Below are positions 51,801-59,560 of a DNA stretch of 64,000 nucleotides, piece by piece. How positions within the stretch are numbered: position 1 is the first letter of the stretch; each line of letters starts with the position of its first letter. A program made the position numbers and the translations under genes. The DNA is taken from assembly GCA_900541895.1 (NCBI GenBank), contig UWSI01000003.1, positions 67,073-131,072 on the forward strand, written 5' to 3'. Under the pieces are notes generated by a model. The model saw nothing but the letters and a program-made list of their open reading frames with translations. It was not told the DNA's origin and did not search any database. The stretch is from an uncultured Actinomyces sp. (lineage in GTDB: Bacteria > Actinomycetota > Actinomycetes > Actinomycetales > Actinomycetaceae).

Positions 51801-53510
51801 CTCGAATGCGCGAAGCACCGAGTCGTTGAGGAAGGTTCCGCCCTGAACGACGACGCGTTCGCCCAGGTCCGAGGGATCCTTGAGCTTGATGACCTTGTAC
51901 AGGGCATTACGCACGACGGAGTAGGACAAGCCGGCGCTGATATCGCGCACATCCGCGCCTTCTTTTTGCGCCTGCTTGACCGAGGAATTCATGAAGACCG
52001 TGCAGCGCGTTCCCAAATCCACGGGATTCGTTGATTCCATGGCCATTTTCGCGAAGTTTCGCACATCGGTTCCCATGGTCTGCGCGAAGGTTTGCAGGAA
52101 GGAACCGCATCCCGAGGAGCAGGCCTCGTTGACGGAAATGGAATCGACTGCGTGGTCCTTGATCCGCAGGTATTTCATGTCCTGGCCACCGATGTCGATG
52201 ACCGAGGTGACGCCGGGCTGGATGAATTCCGCGGCGCGATAGTGTGCCATTGTTTCAATTTCGCCCTCGTCCATGGTCAGGGCCGCAGTGACCAGACCTT
52301 CACCGTATCCGGTTGCACAAGATCGGCCAATCACGGTGCCTTCGGGCAGTTCACTGCGGACCCTTCGGACAATTTCTACCGCTGCAGCAACGGGGTCACC
52401 TTCGTTGGAGGCATAGTGGGTGAAGACAATACGGTCATCTTCGTCAATGAGAACAGCCTTGATAGTGGTTGAACCGGCGTCAATTCCGAGCCAGCAGCGC
52501 CCACGAGCCTCAGAGAGGTCGGCCTTGGGGATGACTTCTTGTGCGTGACGCTGGACGAATTCTTCTTTTTCTTCCGGGGTCGCGAAAAGGGGCCGCATGC
52601 GCGGAGATTCAGCCTCGACCTGAGCAGTGGCGAGGCGGTCGATCAGTTGCTCGAGCGCGTTTCCTTCCTCTTCGCCTCGTTTCTTTGCTTCTTTCGAGGC
52701 CAAGAGCGCAGCACCTATTGCGACATAAAGCTGCGCGTTTTCCGGGGTGATAAAAGAGTCTGCCTTGGGAAGCAGGGTCTTGTAGGCCTCGCGAAGTTGA
52801 GGGAGGAAGTGCAGCGGGCCACCAAGAAACATGACGTTTCCGCGGATGGGGCGACCGCAGGCAAGACCCGCAATGGTTTGGGTTGCGACCGCGCTGAAGA
52901 TCGAGGCCGCGAGGTCCTCGTGCGCGGCACCTTGGTTGATCAGTGGCTGGATATCCGATTTCGCAAAGACACCGCAGCGCGAGGCGATGGGGTAAAGCTG
53001 GGTGTGCGCTTCGGCCAGCGTATTGAGTCCTGAAGCATCGGTGTGGAGCAGCGTGGCCATCTGGTCAATGAAGGCACCGGTTCCACCCGCACAGGTTCCG
53101 TTCATGCGCTGTTCAGGGGTGGGGTGAAGGTAGGTGAGTTTTGCGTCTTCACCGCCAAGTTCGATGACGACGTCAACTTCTGGGTGGAGTCGCTGAGTGG
53201 ATTCTGTTCCTGCGATAACTTCCTGAACGAAGGGGATGCCCATTGCGCGGGCTGTCGTCAGGCCGCCAGAACCGGTGATCGCGGCTTGGACGACAAGTCC
53301 TGGGTAGATGTCCTCGATGTCTTCGAGGAGGTGTCCGAGTTCGGCGCGAACATCTGCGTTGTGGCGGCGATAGTCGGAGAAGAGGATTCGATTGCCATCC
53401 AAGACAACGGCTTTGACCGTCGTTGACCCCACGTCAATACCAAGCTGGCACGGGTGATCCGGCGTGCTTTCGACGTGTAGACGCGAGCCTTCAATGATCT
53501 GCGTATCCAT
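48900..53510 (-). CDS. Giant acyl-CoA dehydratase activase fusion (BadF/HgdC x2, DUF2229, HgdB-like)
   Basis: 1536 residues. Domain 1 (approx. 22-280) and domain 2 (approx. 338-610) are each a BadF/BadG/HgdC ATPase: LGIDVGSTTVKAVVLDG and LGIDAGSTTIKAVLIDE (phosphate loops). Each carries the HgdC cysteine pair: Cys140/Cys179 in domain 1 and Cys464/Cys503 in domain 2, both spaced 39 residues apart, as in HgdC (127/166), where they hold the [4Fe-4S] cluster in the dimer interface. Then DUF2229 (approx. 680-900, FWFTMLTELGFRVMISGR, SENVCYPAKLVHGH) and a 2-hydroxyglutaryl-CoA dehydratase D-component-like domain (approx. 1080-1480). The C terminus is Cys/Gly-rich (CGGCGCG, from 1500). Divergent from a TetR gene. 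No dehydratase subunits are adjacent, so the partner is unknown. The first ATG lacks a good ribosome binding site. Confidence 0.88.
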   Translation of the reverse strand: MDTQIIEGSRLHVESTPDHPCQLGIDVGSTTVKAVVLDGNRILFSDYRRHNADVRAELGHLLEDIEDIYPGLVVQAAITGSGGLTTARAMGIPFVQEVIAGTESTQRLHPEVDVVIELGGEDAKLTYLHPTPEQRMNGTCAGGTGAFIDQMATLLHTDASGLNTLAEAHTQLYPIASRCGVFAKSDIQPLINQGAAHEDLAASIFSAVATQTIAGLACGRPIRGNVMFLGGPLHFLPQLREAYKTLLPKADSFITPENAQLYVAIGAALLASKEAKKRGEEEGNALEQLIDRLATAQVEAESPRMRPLFATPEEKEEFVQRHAQEVIPKADLSEARGRCWLGIDAGSTTIKAVLIDEDDRIVFTHYASNEGDPVAAAVEIVRRVRSELPEGTVIGRSCATGYGEGLVTAALTMDEGEIETMAHYRAAEFIQPGVTSVIDIGGQDMKYLRIKDHAVDSISVNEACSSGCGSFLQTFAQTMGTDVRNFAKMAMESTNPVDLGTRCTVFMNSSVKQAQKEGADVRDISAGLSYSVVRNALYKVIKLKDPSDLGERVVVQGGTFLNDSVLRAFELLTGREVVRPDIAGLMGAYGAALTARMHDSGEGESTLARVEDLEDFQVETTRKTCRLCQNHCQMTISTFSNGERHVSGNRCERGASLEKVPRKSDLPNLYDWKYKRIFGYRRLTEAKAFRGDIGIPRVLGMYENYPFWFTMLTELGFRVMISGRSNHELFEQGMESIPSENVCYPAKLVHGHIESLLDKGITTIWYPCVDFEQKLTDADNNFNCPVVATYPEVIRNNMERLNEPGVKFISPFINFGNRDYLPAHLVRTFAQYGYDISVEEMTRALDKAWEEDAAVKAEIKEKGREALEWMREHGVRGIVLAGRPYHLDPEINHGIPEVIVGLGMAVLTEDSIIDQRLERPLRVRDQWSYHSRLYEAAARVGDEPDLEMVQLNSFGCGVDAITADQVQEILEGRGDVHTVLKIDEVSNLGAAKIRLRSLEAAVAERGTMASGTIDTAVHEDPASVAAREESEQVKAGHIEARAVFTEEMRDAGYEILAPQMSPIHFRFLEPLFRRAGLNVRVLEHTSRQTMETGLKYVNNDSCYPAIVVIGQLIDEFVSGRADPDKTAVGITQTGGMCRATNYAALLRKGLRDAGYPQVPVIALSVQGLEDNPGFKIGIRHIHKAIQAFVIGDAIQSMLLRVRPYEAVPGSAMELYRRWDQIVREWVVSDRSETLGRVGPTGLLTGRLRYSTLIKRCVAEFDALELRDIPRKPRVGLVGEILVKFHPDANNHAVDVIEAEGCEAELPGLMQFFHNSVATAEWDYENLGIDGKQRKILPMALWLLKKYEIPVHKAFEETNGKFEAHRDIEEMISRSEDIARLGNQAGEGWYLTAEMVDMIEHGCPNIICAQPFACLPNHIVGKGMFRALRNRYPQANIVAVDYDPGASEVNQLNRIKLMLATAVQQHNAAERDGEDDGVLQLVGIDFDSEDLGGEAVAGASCGGCGCGSGGGSSDGEGHRVVGLGMPAIPPRRGAAFR

Positions 53511-53533
53511 GCTGCGAAACTATGACGCAGATT

Positions 53534-53560
53534 TCTAATTTCCAAACTGTTGAAATTAGA
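53534..53560. promoter_or_regulatory. Probable TetR operator
   Basis: TCTAATTTC-N9-GAAATTAGA, perfect 9-bp arms, 9-nt spacer, in the 58-bp divergent gap between the activase and the TetR gene, 9 nt from the TetR start. Its position covers both promoters. Confidence 0.75.
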
Positions 53561-53568
53561 CTGAGCTC

Positions 53569-54315
53569 ATGGCGACGATGCATCAACCAACGGCGGGAAA
53601 ACAGCGAAAAGCGCCTTCAGGTTCCCTGACAAATGACCTCGAAGTTTCATCAGGTGTTGAAATTTTCGATTCAAATAACGCAACATCATCCGTATCTAAA
53701 ATCCACCGTGGCCCCAGCGCCTGCCGAGGCGAAATCAAACAGCACATCATTGCAGTTGCTAGAAGCGAATTCGTCACGCAGGGTTACGACCACACAACCC
53801 TGCGTTCAATTGCCCGAGGAGCCGAGTGCGACCCCGCGCTCATCACCTACTATTTCGGAACTAAGCAGAAACTTTTCCGCGCCTGCATGGATCTTCCCCT
53901 CGACCCGGCCTCGGAGATCATCGCACTTCTCACCCCAGGCCCACAGGGAGCTGCCACGCGCTTAGTCGACTACATCCTGGACCTCTACGAGCACACGCTG
54001 ACTTCAGATACTCTCTTGGCACTCATGCGCGCACTGATTACTGATACCTCAACCTCCCAGCGCTTCCGCACATACATCCGAAGCGATGTCTTAGAGCAGA
54101 TCAGTCAATTCCTTGCCGCGGACCCTGAACGTGCTCGACGCCTTGGCGAGGAGCTCGAGATCATCCTTTCCATGCTGTACGGCGTAGTCACCATGCGCTA
54201 CATCATTGCTCTGGAGCCCCTGGCAACCATGCCACGTCAACGTATCCACGAAAGCCTCACCCCTCTTTTGCAACAGCGCATCGATCGCATTTTCGCCTCA
54301 GTTCTTCCGCAATAA
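53569..54315 (+). CDS. TetR-family regulator
   Basis: 248 residues. A disordered N terminus of 55 residues (PTAGKQRKAPSGSL), then the TetR DNA-binding domain: IIAVARSEFVTQGYDHTTLR, SIARGAECDPALITYYFGTK, QKLFRACMDLP, and a ligand-binding helical domain (approx. 110-245). The long N-terminal extension is unusual for TetR, and the real start may be within it, but no better start with a ribosome binding site is visible. Divergent from the activase gene with the 9+9 palindrome, so it most likely represses it in response to an acyl-CoA-type ligand. Confidence 0.9.
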   Translation: MATMHQPTAGKQRKAPSGSLTNDLEVSSGVEIFDSNNATSSVSKIHRGPSACRGEIKQHIIAVARSEFVTQGYDHTTLRSIARGAECDPALITYYFGTKQKLFRACMDLPLDPASEIIALLTPGPQGAATRLVDYILDLYEHTLTSDTLLALMRALITDTSTSQRFRTYIRSDVLEQISQFLAADPERARRLGEELEIILSMLYGVVTMRYIIALEPLATMPRQRIHESLTPLLQQRIDRIFASVLPQ

Positions 54316-54374
54316 AACGCCACTTTCGGCGCGCGCGCGGCATCAATTCGCAAGGCTGTTGGCACAATTGGAGC

Positions 54375-55730
54375 ATGACAACTCACGCTCCCACTGCTGA
54401 AGAACGCGCAGCATTTGTCGCCCCCCGACCCAAGCGTCACTGGTGGCAAACACGTAAGGGCACCGCTGCCGGCACCGCTGGGGGCAAAGTCGTCTATTTC
54501 GCTCGAAGTGCAACCATTATTGATCCCTCAACCCAGGCTCACTACCTAGACCGCTCAGATCTTGCTTTCCGCGCCGATTCAACGGTCGCTGTTTTCGACC
54601 CCCAGGCTGCGCGCCGCCATCATGTCGCATGCGTCCTTTCTGGCATCAGCCCGCTTGATGAAGGTTCGGTGTGGATGCCCACGGGCAGCAGGACTACCCT
54701 GATCAGCCCGGACGAAGTCCTCAACCCCTCCCTCACGCTCCTCCAAAACTTGGTGATTCCGTGCGCAACGATGGGGCAAACCCTTGATCCCGAGGTCATC
54801 GAGTCAACGGCCTCTCGCCTGAACATCGATCTCACGCGTTCCGCCAGTGATCTTTCAGCCTCTGAATTGCTGGATTTCCAGGTGTTGCGCGCGATCGTGT
54901 ACCGCGCAAACCTGGTGATTATTAGCGACCTTCCCGCCGATGTCGACCAGGGTGATTTCCTTGACGAGTTCTTCGATGCTCTTACGCCCCTGCGTTCCAG
55001 CGGCGCGTGCGTCGTTTTCTTTACCGATCTTGCCCAAGCTGCCGAGCATGCCGACCGCCTTCTCATCATTGCGAATAGTGCGGTCGCCGCAGACACCGAA
55101 AAGGTTGATGCGCAATTCATCCGCATGGCCTACGAGGCGATCAACGAAGACCCTTCCTCCTACCTTGGACCGATCCCACGCGCGGGCGATCCGATTCTTC
55201 CCCCTCCTTCCCCCAGCGACGAGGCCAACTCCCCCGCCGGTGCCACCTCTGCAGCTCACACCGACTCGGCGACCATTGCCCCCAACCTCGCCCACGAAGA
55301 TGACGAGGCGTCAGAAGAGGAAGCCCGCCCTGCGAAGGAGAGCAGTCACGAGGAAACTAGCTCGGCCTCGGAGATCGAGGAAGAGGAGCCCGCAATCACG
55401 CCCAATTGGCACCCGCTGACTACTCGGGTTGTGCGCACAGCAGACTCTCCGCTCCCCGAGCCAGTGACTTCACAGTGGGATGACAATCCTGAGACCGCAG
55501 AGATTGCTCTCGCCGCAATTGCTGAGGCACAGCGTTTCCATCGCATTGATCAGGCGCGCGCTTCATTGGGTGATGAACTCAAAGAACAACTGAACGAAGA
55601 TTTACCTGCCGCTTCTGAGGCAAGCCCCGAGGAACTCGCACTGATCGAACACGCACAAAAAATCTTGGGCGAGCTCCCCGGTTCGGTAATACCGGATGAG
55701 GATTCTGCACCCGAGTCGGATGCTAAGTGA
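54375..55730 (+). CDS. ABC-ATPase-like pseudoenzyme of unknown function
   Basis: 451 residues, not assigned to a named family. Residues 60-240 follow the order of an ABC ATPase: DLAFRADSTVAVFDPQAARR aligns with a strand-Walker A region but has no GxxGxGKS/T; VLSGISPLDEGSVWMPTG matches the Walker A-following L-G-P-S-G-x-V block; NPSLTLLQNLVIP matches the ExTVxENxxxP region after the Q loop; SASDLSASELLDFQVLRAIV is in the LSGGQ position (here LSASE); ANLVIISDLPADVD is at Walker B; FFTDLAQAAEHADRLLII replaces VTHD. All ATP-contacting residues are changed. After 250 comes an acidic Pro/Ser/Glu-rich region to about 350 and a C-terminal stretch with ETAEIALAAIAEAQRFHRID. Next gene downstream is holin-X. 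Inference: regulatory or scaffold pseudo-ATPase. Confidence 0.7.
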   Translation: MTTHAPTAEERAAFVAPRPKRHWWQTRKGTAAGTAGGKVVYFARSATIIDPSTQAHYLDRSDLAFRADSTVAVFDPQAARRHHVACVLSGISPLDEGSVWMPTGSRTTLISPDEVLNPSLTLLQNLVIPCATMGQTLDPEVIESTASRLNIDLTRSASDLSASELLDFQVLRAIVYRANLVIISDLPADVDQGDFLDEFFDALTPLRSSGACVVFFTDLAQAAEHADRLLIIANSAVAADTEKVDAQFIRMAYEAINEDPSSYLGPIPRAGDPILPPPSPSDEANSPAGATSAAHTDSATIAPNLAHEDDEASEEEARPAKESSHEETSSASEIEEEEPAITPNWHPLTTRVVRTADSPLPEPVTSQWDDNPETAEIALAAIAEAQRFHRIDQARASLGDELKEQLNEDLPAASEASPEELALIEHAQKILGELPGSVIPDEDSAPESDAK

Positions 55731-55799
55731 CACGTATTCGTGTCAAAATTAAAGAGTGACTGCACTTCGGTGCCCATCTTCGTAGGAAGCGATGAAGGT

Positions 55800-56225
55800 A
55801 TGAGTAATTACCGTCCCTCTTTGGGGCAGGTTCCGTCTGAGCCCAAACCCCCCAGCATTGGCGAGCTTTTCGGCCGTATGACGGCGCAAATCTCCACGCT
55901 CATCCGCGGAGAAATTGAACTGACGAAGACCAAGGCGATGACCTTCCTCAACTTCACAAAAGCGGGGATCATCGCACTTGCTGTTGCGGGCGTTTTCGCC
56001 CTCTACGGCTTGGGATGGCTTCTGCACAGCGCAGAGCTTGCGCTGGCTTTGGTCCTTCCCGCTTGGGCAGCGTCACTCATTGTGTGCGGGGTGATCTTCT
56101 TGATCGTGATCATCTTCGCTCTGGTTGGCATCTCGAAGCTGAAGAAGTCCAGCCAGCACATTCCCGCACCCCAGCAGGGCCTGAAGGAAGATGTGGATGC
56201 CGTGAAGAAAGGGGCCCAAAAGTGA
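55800..56225 (+). CDS. Holin-X superfamily III membrane protein
   Basis: 141 residues of the actinobacterial Phage_holin_3_6 (holin-X) family: SIGELFGRMTAQISTLIRGE, IELTKTKAMTFLNFTKAGII, two membrane helices (approx. 55-80, 88-118), then SKLKKSSQHIPAPQQGLKED and a basic tail. In bacterial genomes this family is a normal chromosomal gene often next to a DUF3618 gene, so a lytic role is not implied; it is a small envelope protein of unknown function. Starts at ATG 55800 with GAAGG upstream. Overlaps the DUF3618 gene as GTGA. Confidence 0.82.
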   Translation: MSNYRPSLGQVPSEPKPPSIGELFGRMTAQISTLIRGEIELTKTKAMTFLNFTKAGIIALAVAGVFALYGLGWLLHSAELALALVLPAWAASLIVCGVIFLIVIIFALVGISKLKKSSQHIPAPQQGLKEDVDAVKKGAQK

Positions 56226-56554
56226 GCAACGAGCAGACTCCAGCGGACCTGAGCGCAGATGAGATTGAAGCCCAGCTACGTATGACGCGTATTGAGCTCA
56301 CCAACACGGTTGATCAGCTTGTGACACAACTTCACCCTTCGTACCAGATTGAGCAGGCAAAGCAGAATGCTCAGGCAAAGGTTGAAGAGCTGAAGGAACG
56401 CGCTCGCTCAACTTGGGAACTGGCACGAGAAGGTGACACTGACGCGATTCGTACTCTGGGAATTGCCGCGTGCTCTGTCGTGGCGGTTGTCGGTCTTGTT
56501 GCGTGGCGTATTACTTCGCGCGTGAGGCGTTCGGCTTCTCGAAACTCCCGCTGA
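56222..56554 (+). CDS. DUF3618 protein
   Basis: 110 residues. SADEIEAQLRMTRIELTNTV, DQLVTQLHPSYQIEQAKQNA, then a membrane helix (AACSVVAVVGLVAWRI) and a basic tail. The first 55 residues are a coiled-coil helix typical of DUF3618. GTG start at 56222 overlapping the holin-X stop, with AAAGGGG upstream, so the two are translationally coupled. The pair is common in actinobacteria; function unknown, probably a membrane-bound envelope-stress or division helper. Confidence 0.85.
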   Translation: MSNEQTPADLSADEIEAQLRMTRIELTNTVDQLVTQLHPSYQIEQAKQNAQAKVEELKERARSTWELAREGDTDAIRTLGIAACSVVAVVGLVAWRITSRVRRSASRNSR

Positions 56555-56689
56555 AGGCGTAATTTGGCCCCATCCAACACTTCGGGTGGGGATCGGGCAT
56601 CGTTTTTAGGTATGATGTTCCCACGAAACATTTTGAACACCTAGGGCACCGCTTGTGCGGACCCGACCGAAGTAGAGGGGGTCGACGCC

Positions 56690-56944
56690 ATGGGGCGCGG
56701 CCGTCAAAAGGCCAAGCAGACGAAAGTCGCACGCAAGCTGAAGTATTTCAGCCCTGACACCGACCTGGATGCACTCCAAAGGGAGCTTGCAGCCGGGCAT
56801 GAGTCGCATAGCGAAGAGCAGACAGACGAAGACGATCTGTACGCACGCTACGCTGATTACGCCGAAGATGACCAGGATTCCCAGGACGACCACTGGGATG
56901 ACGAGGACTACTGGACCTCCCCTTCCTCGCAATCGCGAAAGTAG
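56690..56944 (+). CDS. DUF3073 small protein
   Basis: 84 residues: MGRGRQKAKQTKVARKLKYF, SPDTDLDALQRELAAG, then an acidic tail (DEDDLYARYADYAEDDQDSQ). The first block is almost invariant in actinobacterial DUF3073 proteins. Basic head and acidic tail suggest an RNA- or ribosome-associated protein, unproven. Start ATG 56690 follows a G-rich ribosome binding region. Own terminator at 56977. Confidence 0.93.
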   Translation: MGRGRQKAKQTKVARKLKYFSPDTDLDALQRELAAGHESHSEEQTDEDDLYARYADYAEDDQDSQDDHWDDEDYWTSPSSQSRK

Positions 56945-56976
56945 CTGAGCTCTCTTCCGCTTTAAGACATACGGAA

Positions 56977-57018
56977 ACACCGTCAGACGGGTTTTTACAC
57001 CCTGCTGACGGTGTTTTT
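56977..57018 (+). terminator. Terminator after the DUF3073 gene
   Basis: 10-bp perfect stem ACACCGTCAG/CTGACGGTGT with a nested small hairpin (GGGT/ACCC) in the loop, followed by TTTTTG. Confidence 0.93.
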
Positions 57019-57109
57019 GTATCCACCTCAGGGTAAGGCCATGTAGGGCATCGAGAAGCTCCCTGAAGATTCAAGGGGTATCACTACTCCGCCCCCCGGA
57101 TAAAACACA

Positions 57110-57131
57110 GTCCCGGTGCGCAGTTCAGTTC
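57110..57131. repeat. Possible IS-end relic
   Basis: 22-bp stretch that matches the end of the IS3 remnant at 59812-59833 in about 18 of 22 positions, including the string GCGCAGTTCA. It lies in a gap without genes (56945-57163) and may mark a second lost insertion. Confidence 0.35.
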
Positions 57132-57163
57132 GGTGGCTGCGCGGGGCCTGTCGTCTGACGGGA

Positions 57164-57463
57164 TCAGCTCCTCGACGAAGAGTTCATCACTGCTGAGACG
57201 ATAGCGGCGACGATGCCTGCAACGATGAGGATGAGGCCAAACGGCAAAACGTAGAAAATCATCCCGACCGGGAACCAGTACAGGCCGTCTCCACCGTCTC
57301 CGTGGTCGCCCGGGATGAGCTCAATGACGAACCCGGCGAGGAAGGGAGAGACGGCGAGCAGTGCCCCGATTCCAGACAAAATGCCCGCCAGCTTGTACGA
57401 CACGCGACGCTTCACAGGCTGCGCGGGCTGCCCCGCAGGCTGCTGAGGATAAGGGGTGCTCAC
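57164..57463 (-). CDS. Small membrane protein, unknown
   Basis: 99 residues: a Pro/Gln-rich N terminus (PYPQQPAGQPAQPVKRR), then two membrane helices (approx. 25-48, KLAGILSGIGALLAVSPFLAG, and 68-92, GMIFYVLPFGLILIVAGIVAA) with the turn GDHGDGGDGLYWF. Not recognised. GTG start at 57463 has an excellent AAGGAGG upstream. Isolated from its neighbours. Confidence 0.7.
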   Translation of the reverse strand: MSTPYPQQPAGQPAQPVKRRVSYKLAGILSGIGALLAVSPFLAGFVIELIPGDHGDGGDGLYWFPVGMIFYVLPFGLILIVAGIVAAIVSAVMNSSSRS

Positions 57464-57693
57464 TAGGTTCCTCCTTTATTGCACCGACATACGGCAACGA
57501 GACTGTGAAGAACCCACACATCCCCCGTACCGAAAAGTCTTTCAAGAATTGAGACTAACAACAAGGCAACTCCCATGCAAAACACGCTCACCCCACAAGC
57601 GCGCGCAGCGACGGCCTCCTCAGGCGAGCGCAGGCCCGATATTACAACGAAAAGGCGACACCTCGACCATCGCCAGCAAAGCGACGGGCAGGT

Positions 57694-58455
57694 TCAGATG
57701 AGAACCAGCAGGGGGAGGAAAAGCACGCACCAGCACAGGGGCACATTCAGGACTATTCCCCACGTGGCGAGTGCCCGCTCAGCCTCGCTGTCAGCGCGCC
57801 GACGCGCACGTATTCCCATGATCAAGCCCGCAAGTTGGACGAGGCCCGCCGGGACGGACATGTAGAAGCAGACGGCCACGACAATCAGGCCGGGCAAGAA
57901 CGGGTCTTCCAACGCCGTAGCGACGTAGTGGACCGCCGCAACCAGGCCGACAAGCATCGCTCCACCCATCATCAGCAAGCCCGCGACACCCACCCCAACC
58001 GATTTCGCACCCGCGCTGCTAAAGAAGCGTTCGAACAGGGAGAAACACGCAGACAGGACCGCACCGCCACACACAGCGAGGAGAACAGCGAGACTGCCTG
58101 GGCTGTCAGTAAGGCCCACGGCAGGGATGATGCCGGCGCAGCCAAGGAAGAAAGCATTCACACCCACTCCCAGCGCGCAGCGCCCAAGCTCCGCGCGCTC
58201 CTCGGCGTACCTTCGCCCCACGAACCCGGCGATGACACCCGCCAGATGAATGGCCCCCGCGACGCCGGCTACGGGCAGGACAGAACGGATGAACTCATCG
58301 TCGCTCATCACCGCAAACTCACCGGGAATGACGAGGCGAGCACGGGCACTCATCTCGTCAAAAACCGAGGTCGACAGGACGATGAAACCCCCGATCAGCA
58401 CCGCAAGTCCGGTGAGTGCGCAGAACAAGGACAGCCTGTGCATCGTTCGCAACAC
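57694..58455 (-). CDS. Multi-pass membrane protein, unknown
   Basis: 253 residues with about seven hydrophobic segments (approx. 8-30, 60-80, 92-113, 117-140, 150-175, 180-200 and 235-253). No family recognised. The sequence is rich in Gly/Ala/Val. Start is unclear: TTG 58455 or ATG 58443, neither with a good ribosome binding site. Higher GC than the flanking genes and little conserved polar residues; one cannot say what it does. Confidence 0.65.
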   Translation of the reverse strand: MLRTMHRLSLFCALTGLAVLIGGFIVLSTSVFDEMSARARLVIPGEFAVMSDDEFIRSVLPVAGVAGAIHLAGVIAGFVGRRYAEERAELGRCALGVGVNAFFLGCAGIIPAVGLTDSPGSLAVLLAVCGGAVLSACFSLFERFFSSAGAKSVGVGVAGLLMMGGAMLVGLVAAVHYVATALEDPFLPGLIVVAVCFYMSVPAGLVQLAGLIMGIRARRRADSEAERALATWGIVLNVPLCWCVLFLPLLVLI

Positions 58456-58567
58456 TCGTTTGTCAGGCGCAGATGCGGGACCGGTGTGGTCAGTTATGGC
58501 GTTCTCCGTCCGGCGATCGTGTCAGGCCTCCACCCTATCAAGGGGGCACCGAGGCCGCGCGATGCGC

Positions 58568-59431
58568 TCACCCGAGGAGGGTCCGCAGCACCTGGGCGAC
58601 CCCGGCCTCGTTGTTGGAGGGGGCGATGAAGCGAGCGGCCTCGAGGACATCTTGCGAGGCGTTGGCCATCGCGAAGGACAGGTCCCCCTCGCTCATCATC
58701 GACAGGTCGTTACCGGCGTCGCCAAAGACGGCGGTCTGAGAGCGGTCAACACCGAGGAAGCGCTGCAGGTCGCGCACGGCGCTCCCCTTGTCGACGCCTC
58801 GAATCTGCAGATCCGCCCAGTTCGCGCCGGAAATCGCGTACTGGTGGGTATCGGCAAAATTGGCCAGGGTCGCCTCCGCGAGCGCCTCAACCGGGCCGAG
58901 GACGAAGACCGCGAGCTTGACGATCGCGTCATCGATCTCGCCGGCCTCGATACCGTCGATGATGGCGATCTGGTCGTCGACACGCTTCGTGCGGTGATAG
59001 TAGGGCAGAACGCCGTCGACGAAGCGGTCGTCAGTGCGCTCAACGTAGGCGAATTGCTTGCCACACATGACCAGGCCGCCGTCGATCCCATCCGGACCCG
59101 AGGTAGCTTCGCGGACGAGGCAGACTGCCTCGCGCATAGTGGGGGCATCGAGGGGGCTGGAGGAGACCTCGACGCCGTCGCGCATGACGATTCCGCCGTT
59201 CTCGCCGATGACGGTCATGCCGGGGCGCCCGGGGAACATGTCGATGAGGGTCCACACCTGGCGGCCGGACGCGGGCGCGAAGGTGACGCCGCGCGCGTCC
59301 ATCTGGTCGAGCAGCTCGTCCATGCCGGGCGGGAAGTTCTTGTCGTCGTCCAGGAGGGTGCCGTCCATGTCGACGGCAGCCAGACGCAGGTCAGCGCCCG
59401 CATAACGCGCGGGGTCAGTGGGGGGCATCAT
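58568..59431 (-). CDS. HAD-superfamily Cof-type IIB phosphatase
   Basis: 287 residues. Motif I LAAVDMDGTLLDDD (nucleophile Asp and acid Asp), motif II region FAPASGRQVWTLIDMF with Ser/Thr, ENGGIVMRDG (Cof signature), C2 cap, motif III around FLGVDRSQTAVFGDAGNDLSMM with Lys before DKGSAV and the Asp pair GDAGND. It dephosphorylates sugar phosphates or cofactors such as pyridoxal phosphate; substrate not set. ATG 59431 or 59428; no strong ribosome binding site. Confidence 0.92.
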   Translation of the reverse strand: MMPPTDPARYAGADLRLAAVDMDGTLLDDDKNFPPGMDELLDQMDARGVTFAPASGRQVWTLIDMFPGRPGMTVIGENGGIVMRDGVEVSSSPLDAPTMREAVCLVREATSGPDGIDGGLVMCGKQFAYVERTDDRFVDGVLPYYHRTKRVDDQIAIIDGIEAGEIDDAIVKLAVFVLGPVEALAEATLANFADTHQYAISGANWADLQIRGVDKGSAVRDLQRFLGVDRSQTAVFGDAGNDLSMMSEGDLSFAMANASQDVLEAARFIAPSNNEAGVAQVLRTLLG

Positions 59432-59560
59432 GGGTCCATTGTGCCCGACCGGTGGCCCTGACGCTCACACCGGGGACGAGGCCGGGGCAACTTCACGCTG
59501 GCGGACGCGGCCGGGCGACGACCCTTAGTTGTCGCCGCTCGGCATACTGGATATCTTCTC

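Noticed and set aside
55800..56225. Prophage lysis module suggested by the holin family name
   Set aside because: No other phage genes nearby; holin-X proteins with DUF3618 are standard chromosomal genes in actinobacteria.
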